Positions 62,454 to 64,000 of a stretch of 64,000 nucleotides of DNA are shown piece after piece. Every line of letters begins with the position of its first letter. Positions within the stretch are counted from its first letter, which is position 1. The notes below the pieces were generated by a model. It had not been told where the DNA came from, did no database searches, and saw only the letters and a program-made list of their open reading frames with translations. The translations under genes were made by a program, and so were the position numbers. Source of the stretch: Lachnospiraceae bacterium (lineage in GTDB: Bacteria; Bacillota; Clostridia; Lachnospirales; Lachnospiraceae); NCBI GenBank assembly GCA_017543445.1, contig JAFYGB010000045.1, positions 62,001 to 126,000 on the forward strand, in the 5' to 3' direction.

Positions 62454-63364
62454 GTGAACTCGTTTATACCGTAACCGAAGAGAACAGTGAGGAAAGGCTG
62501 GACAAATGTCTGGCTCTTCTTAACGAGAACTTTTCACGTACGTTTATAAAGAACTTGATCGTTGATAAACGTATTATGGTAAACGGAAAATATCAAAAGC
62601 CGAGTTATATTACCGTGGAAGGGGACGTCCTGTTGATGGACGTACCGGACCCTGTTGTGCCAGATATTCCTGCACAAGATATCCCTTTGAATATCGTGTA
62701 TGAAGATGACGACGTAATTCTGATCGATAAGCCGAAAGATATGGTCGTTCATCCGGCTCCCGGCCACTACACGGATACACTGGTCAATGCTTTGATGTTT
62801 CATTGTAAAGACCATCTGTCTGGGATCAACGGCGTTTTGCGGCCGGGTATCGTGCATCGTATCGACCGAAATACGACCGGGATTCTGATCGCGTGTAAGA
62901 ACGATGCAGCTCATCAGGCGATCGCTAAGCAACTGTCTGAGCACTCCATCACACGCCGTTACTATGCATTGGTTTACGGGGATGTGAAGGAAGATGGTAC
63001 GGTTGATGCGCCTCTGGGGCGGTCGCCGAAAGATCGTAAGAAAATGGCTATCGTCCCCGGTGGAAAGGAAGCCATCACCCACTATATGGTAAAGGAACGT
63101 TTTGGCGATTATACTTGGATCGAATGCCGCTTAGAGACTGGGCGCACACACCAGATCCGCGTTCATATGTCATCCATCCATCATCCGCTGGTCGGTGATG
63201 ATGTTTACGGACCGGAAAAATGTCCGTTCAAAGGTCTGGAAGGTCAGGTACTCCATGCATATAAACTCGGTTTCATCCATCCGAGGACCGGTGAATATAT
63301 GGAGTTTGAATCCGCGCTTCCGGAATATTTTGAGGAATTGCTGCGGAAATTAAGAAACCGTTGA
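62450..63364 (+). CDS. rluD: RluA family ribosomal large-subunit pseudouridine synthase
   Basis: A 304-residue protein with an N-terminal S4 domain (ERLDKCLALLNENFSRTFIKNLI) and a pseudouridine synthase domain. The catalytic Asp is in VHRIDRNTTGILI, and TGRTHQIRVHMSSIHHPLVGDDVYG is the second hallmark. The site (23S positions as for RluD) is inferred from the usual lspA-rluD pairing; other RluA paralogues are possible. Confidence 0.9.
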   Translation: MSELVYTVTEENSEERLDKCLALLNENFSRTFIKNLIVDKRIMVNGKYQKPSYITVEGDVLLMDVPDPVVPDIPAQDIPLNIVYEDDDVILIDKPKDMVVHPAPGHYTDTLVNALMFHCKDHLSGINGVLRPGIVHRIDRNTTGILIACKNDAAHQAIAKQLSEHSITRRYYALVYGDVKEDGTVDAPLGRSPKDRKKMAIVPGGKEAITHYMVKERFGDYTWIECRLETGRTHQIRVHMSSIHHPLVGDDVYGPEKCPFKGLEGQVLHAYKLGFIHPRTGEYMEFESALPEYFEELLRKLRNR

Positions 63365-63374
63365 GGAAATTAAA

Positions 63375-63794
63375 ATGAAGATCTTTACTTACGAACACAT
63401 GGTACATTATTATGAGACCGACCAGATGAAGGTCGTACATCATTCGAATTATATCCGCTGGATGGAAGAGGCCCGCACAGCCTTACTGAAAGAGATCGGC
63501 TGGCCCTTCGACATGCTTGAAAAAAACGGGCTCATTTCCCCTGTGGTCGACGTGAACTGTAAATATATGCGGAGCATGCATTACGACGATATCGTGGAAA
63601 TGCATACGAGGATCATCGAGTTTACCGGCATTCGCCTTCATGTAGGGTACGAGTTTTATAACAAGGAGACGGGAGAGTTGTGCGCGAAGGGGGATTCCAC
63701 GCATTGCTTTATTGACCCGGACGGACGTCCCGTGATCGTGAAAAAAATCTATCCGGAATTTCACGAATTGTTACAAAGCTTGAGCAGAGAATAG
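63375..63794 (+). CDS. Acyl-CoA thioesterase (4HBT/YbgC-like)
   Basis: A 139-residue hot-dog-fold protein. YETDQMKVVHHSNYIRWMEEAR contains the catalytic Asp and the HSNY signature of the 4-hydroxybenzoyl-CoA thioesterase family. The substrate is unknown; short or medium acyl-CoA is likely. GAGG precedes the ATG. It ends the sepF operon before a strong terminator. Confidence 0.92.
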   Translation: MKIFTYEHMVHYYETDQMKVVHHSNYIRWMEEARTALLKEIGWPFDMLEKNGLISPVVDVNCKYMRSMHYDDIVEMHTRIIEFTGIRLHVGYEFYNKETGELCAKGDSTHCFIDPDGRPVIVKKIYPEFHELLQSLSRE

Positions 63795-63827
63795 ATACTA
63801 TTTCTATGAACCAAATGATTAATAAAT

Positions 63828-63858
63828 GACTGCTTCCGTAAAGGGGCAGTCTTTTTTT
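63828..63858 (+). terminator. Terminator after the thioesterase gene
   Basis: GACTGC (63828-63833) pairs with GCAGTC (63846-63851), with inner CC/GG pairs possible, followed by seven T. Confidence 0.88.
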
Positions 63859-63906
63859 GCCCTTTTATCTGTTTGAAACGCCAAGATTTTGCAGGACAAT
63901 ATTTTC

Positions 63907-63935
63907 TTGCCATCCTAGGAGTTCTGTGTTATAAT
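63907..63935 (+). promoter_or_regulatory. Promoter for the gene leaving the window
   Basis: TTGCCA at 63907-63912, a 17-base spacer and TATAAT at 63930-63935 with TG one base upstream (extended -10). Confidence 0.8.
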
Positions 63936-63969
63936 GACGACGTGTGCATTAAGATCGAAAGTAGTATAC

Positions 63970-64000
63970 ATGAACGTTCTATTTGTTTTTGAGTCGCGAC
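63970..64000 (+). CDS. Start of an unidentified gene (3' truncated by window)
   Basis: An ATG about 28 bases after a predicted transcription start opens ten codons reading MNVLFVFESR before the window ends. The ribosome site is weak (GAAAG upstream). Too short for a family call. Confidence 0.4.
   Translation, partial: MNVLFVFESR

Noticed and set aside
1-64000. CRISPR arrays, tRNA or rRNA genes, insertion sequences, riboswitches
   Set aside because: Reading both strands of the intergenic regions showed no spaced direct repeats, cloverleaf candidates, transposase motifs or recognised riboswitch cores.

Overview
The window reads as chromosomal core sequence of an anaerobic Gram-positive bacterium of the class Clostridia, most probably Lachnospiraceae. 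The evidence is class III (anaerobic) ribonucleotide reductases, strong AGGAGG-type ribosome binding sites, and clostridial gene order (Asp23-nusB-xseA-xseB-ispA-dxs-tlyA-nadK-argR-recN; miaB-mutS-mutL-miaA; radC-mreC-mreD-mrdA-minD-rodA-mgsA; yggS-sepF-ylmH-lspA-rluD). Almost all genes lie on the + strand and many overlap by 1-26 bases, so transcription is in long operons. I see no rRNA, tRNA, CRISPR array, insertion sequence, prophage or gene-free stretch over 300 bases. Genus and species cannot be fixed from the sequence alone.

Layout. 1-636: 3' end of purL. 671-5078: a phospholipid operon (PAP2 protein, flippase-like membrane protein, pssA, psd) ending in a helical repeat protein. 5150-8358: NrdR-type sites, nrdD1, nrdG and dut. 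8421-11800: a DegV protein on the - strand, then a TPR lipoprotein and hflX. 11861-14441: tandem NrdR boxes on a clear promoter, then a second nrdD with a fused glutaredoxin-like domain. 14464-17499: a two-gene ABC transporter. 17505-19490: a ThyX-like protein divergent from folA, then a cytidylate-kinase-like gene. 19512-24763: a CotH-type surface protein, a deacetylase-like membrane protein and an orphan Dam-family methylase. 24868-34344: the nusB-to-recN block (transcription, DNA repair, isoprenoids, NAD, arginine control). 34403-39530: two FAD oxidoreductases, a short proB and an unknown gene. 39550-48975: DUF896, formyl-THF cycloligase, miaB, mutS, mutL, miaA and a PLP lyase. 49093-57527: the elongation and division-site operon. 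57645-63794: a small P-loop protein, an HlyD-like protein, yggS, sepF, ylmH, lspA, rluD and a thioesterase. The window ends in the first codons of another gene.

The most notable signal is what is missing from otherwise well conserved operons. mreB is absent between radC and mreC; minC and minE are absent around minD; divIVA is absent between ylmH and lspA; spoIIIA genes are absent upstream of asp23-nusB; and spoIVB-spo0A are absent after recN. In each case the neighbours are intact and tightly packed. This points to a lineage that has lost sporulation and remodelled cell shape and division-site selection, keeping MreC, MreD, PBP2, RodA, SepF and a lone MinD. The same operon also carries a lipoprotein related to D-Ala-D-Ala carboxypeptidases whose three catalytic motifs are all altered. 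Other points of interest are two class III reductases of different types under predicted NrdR control, one with its own redoxin domain, and the ThyX-like protein beside dihydrofolate reductase.
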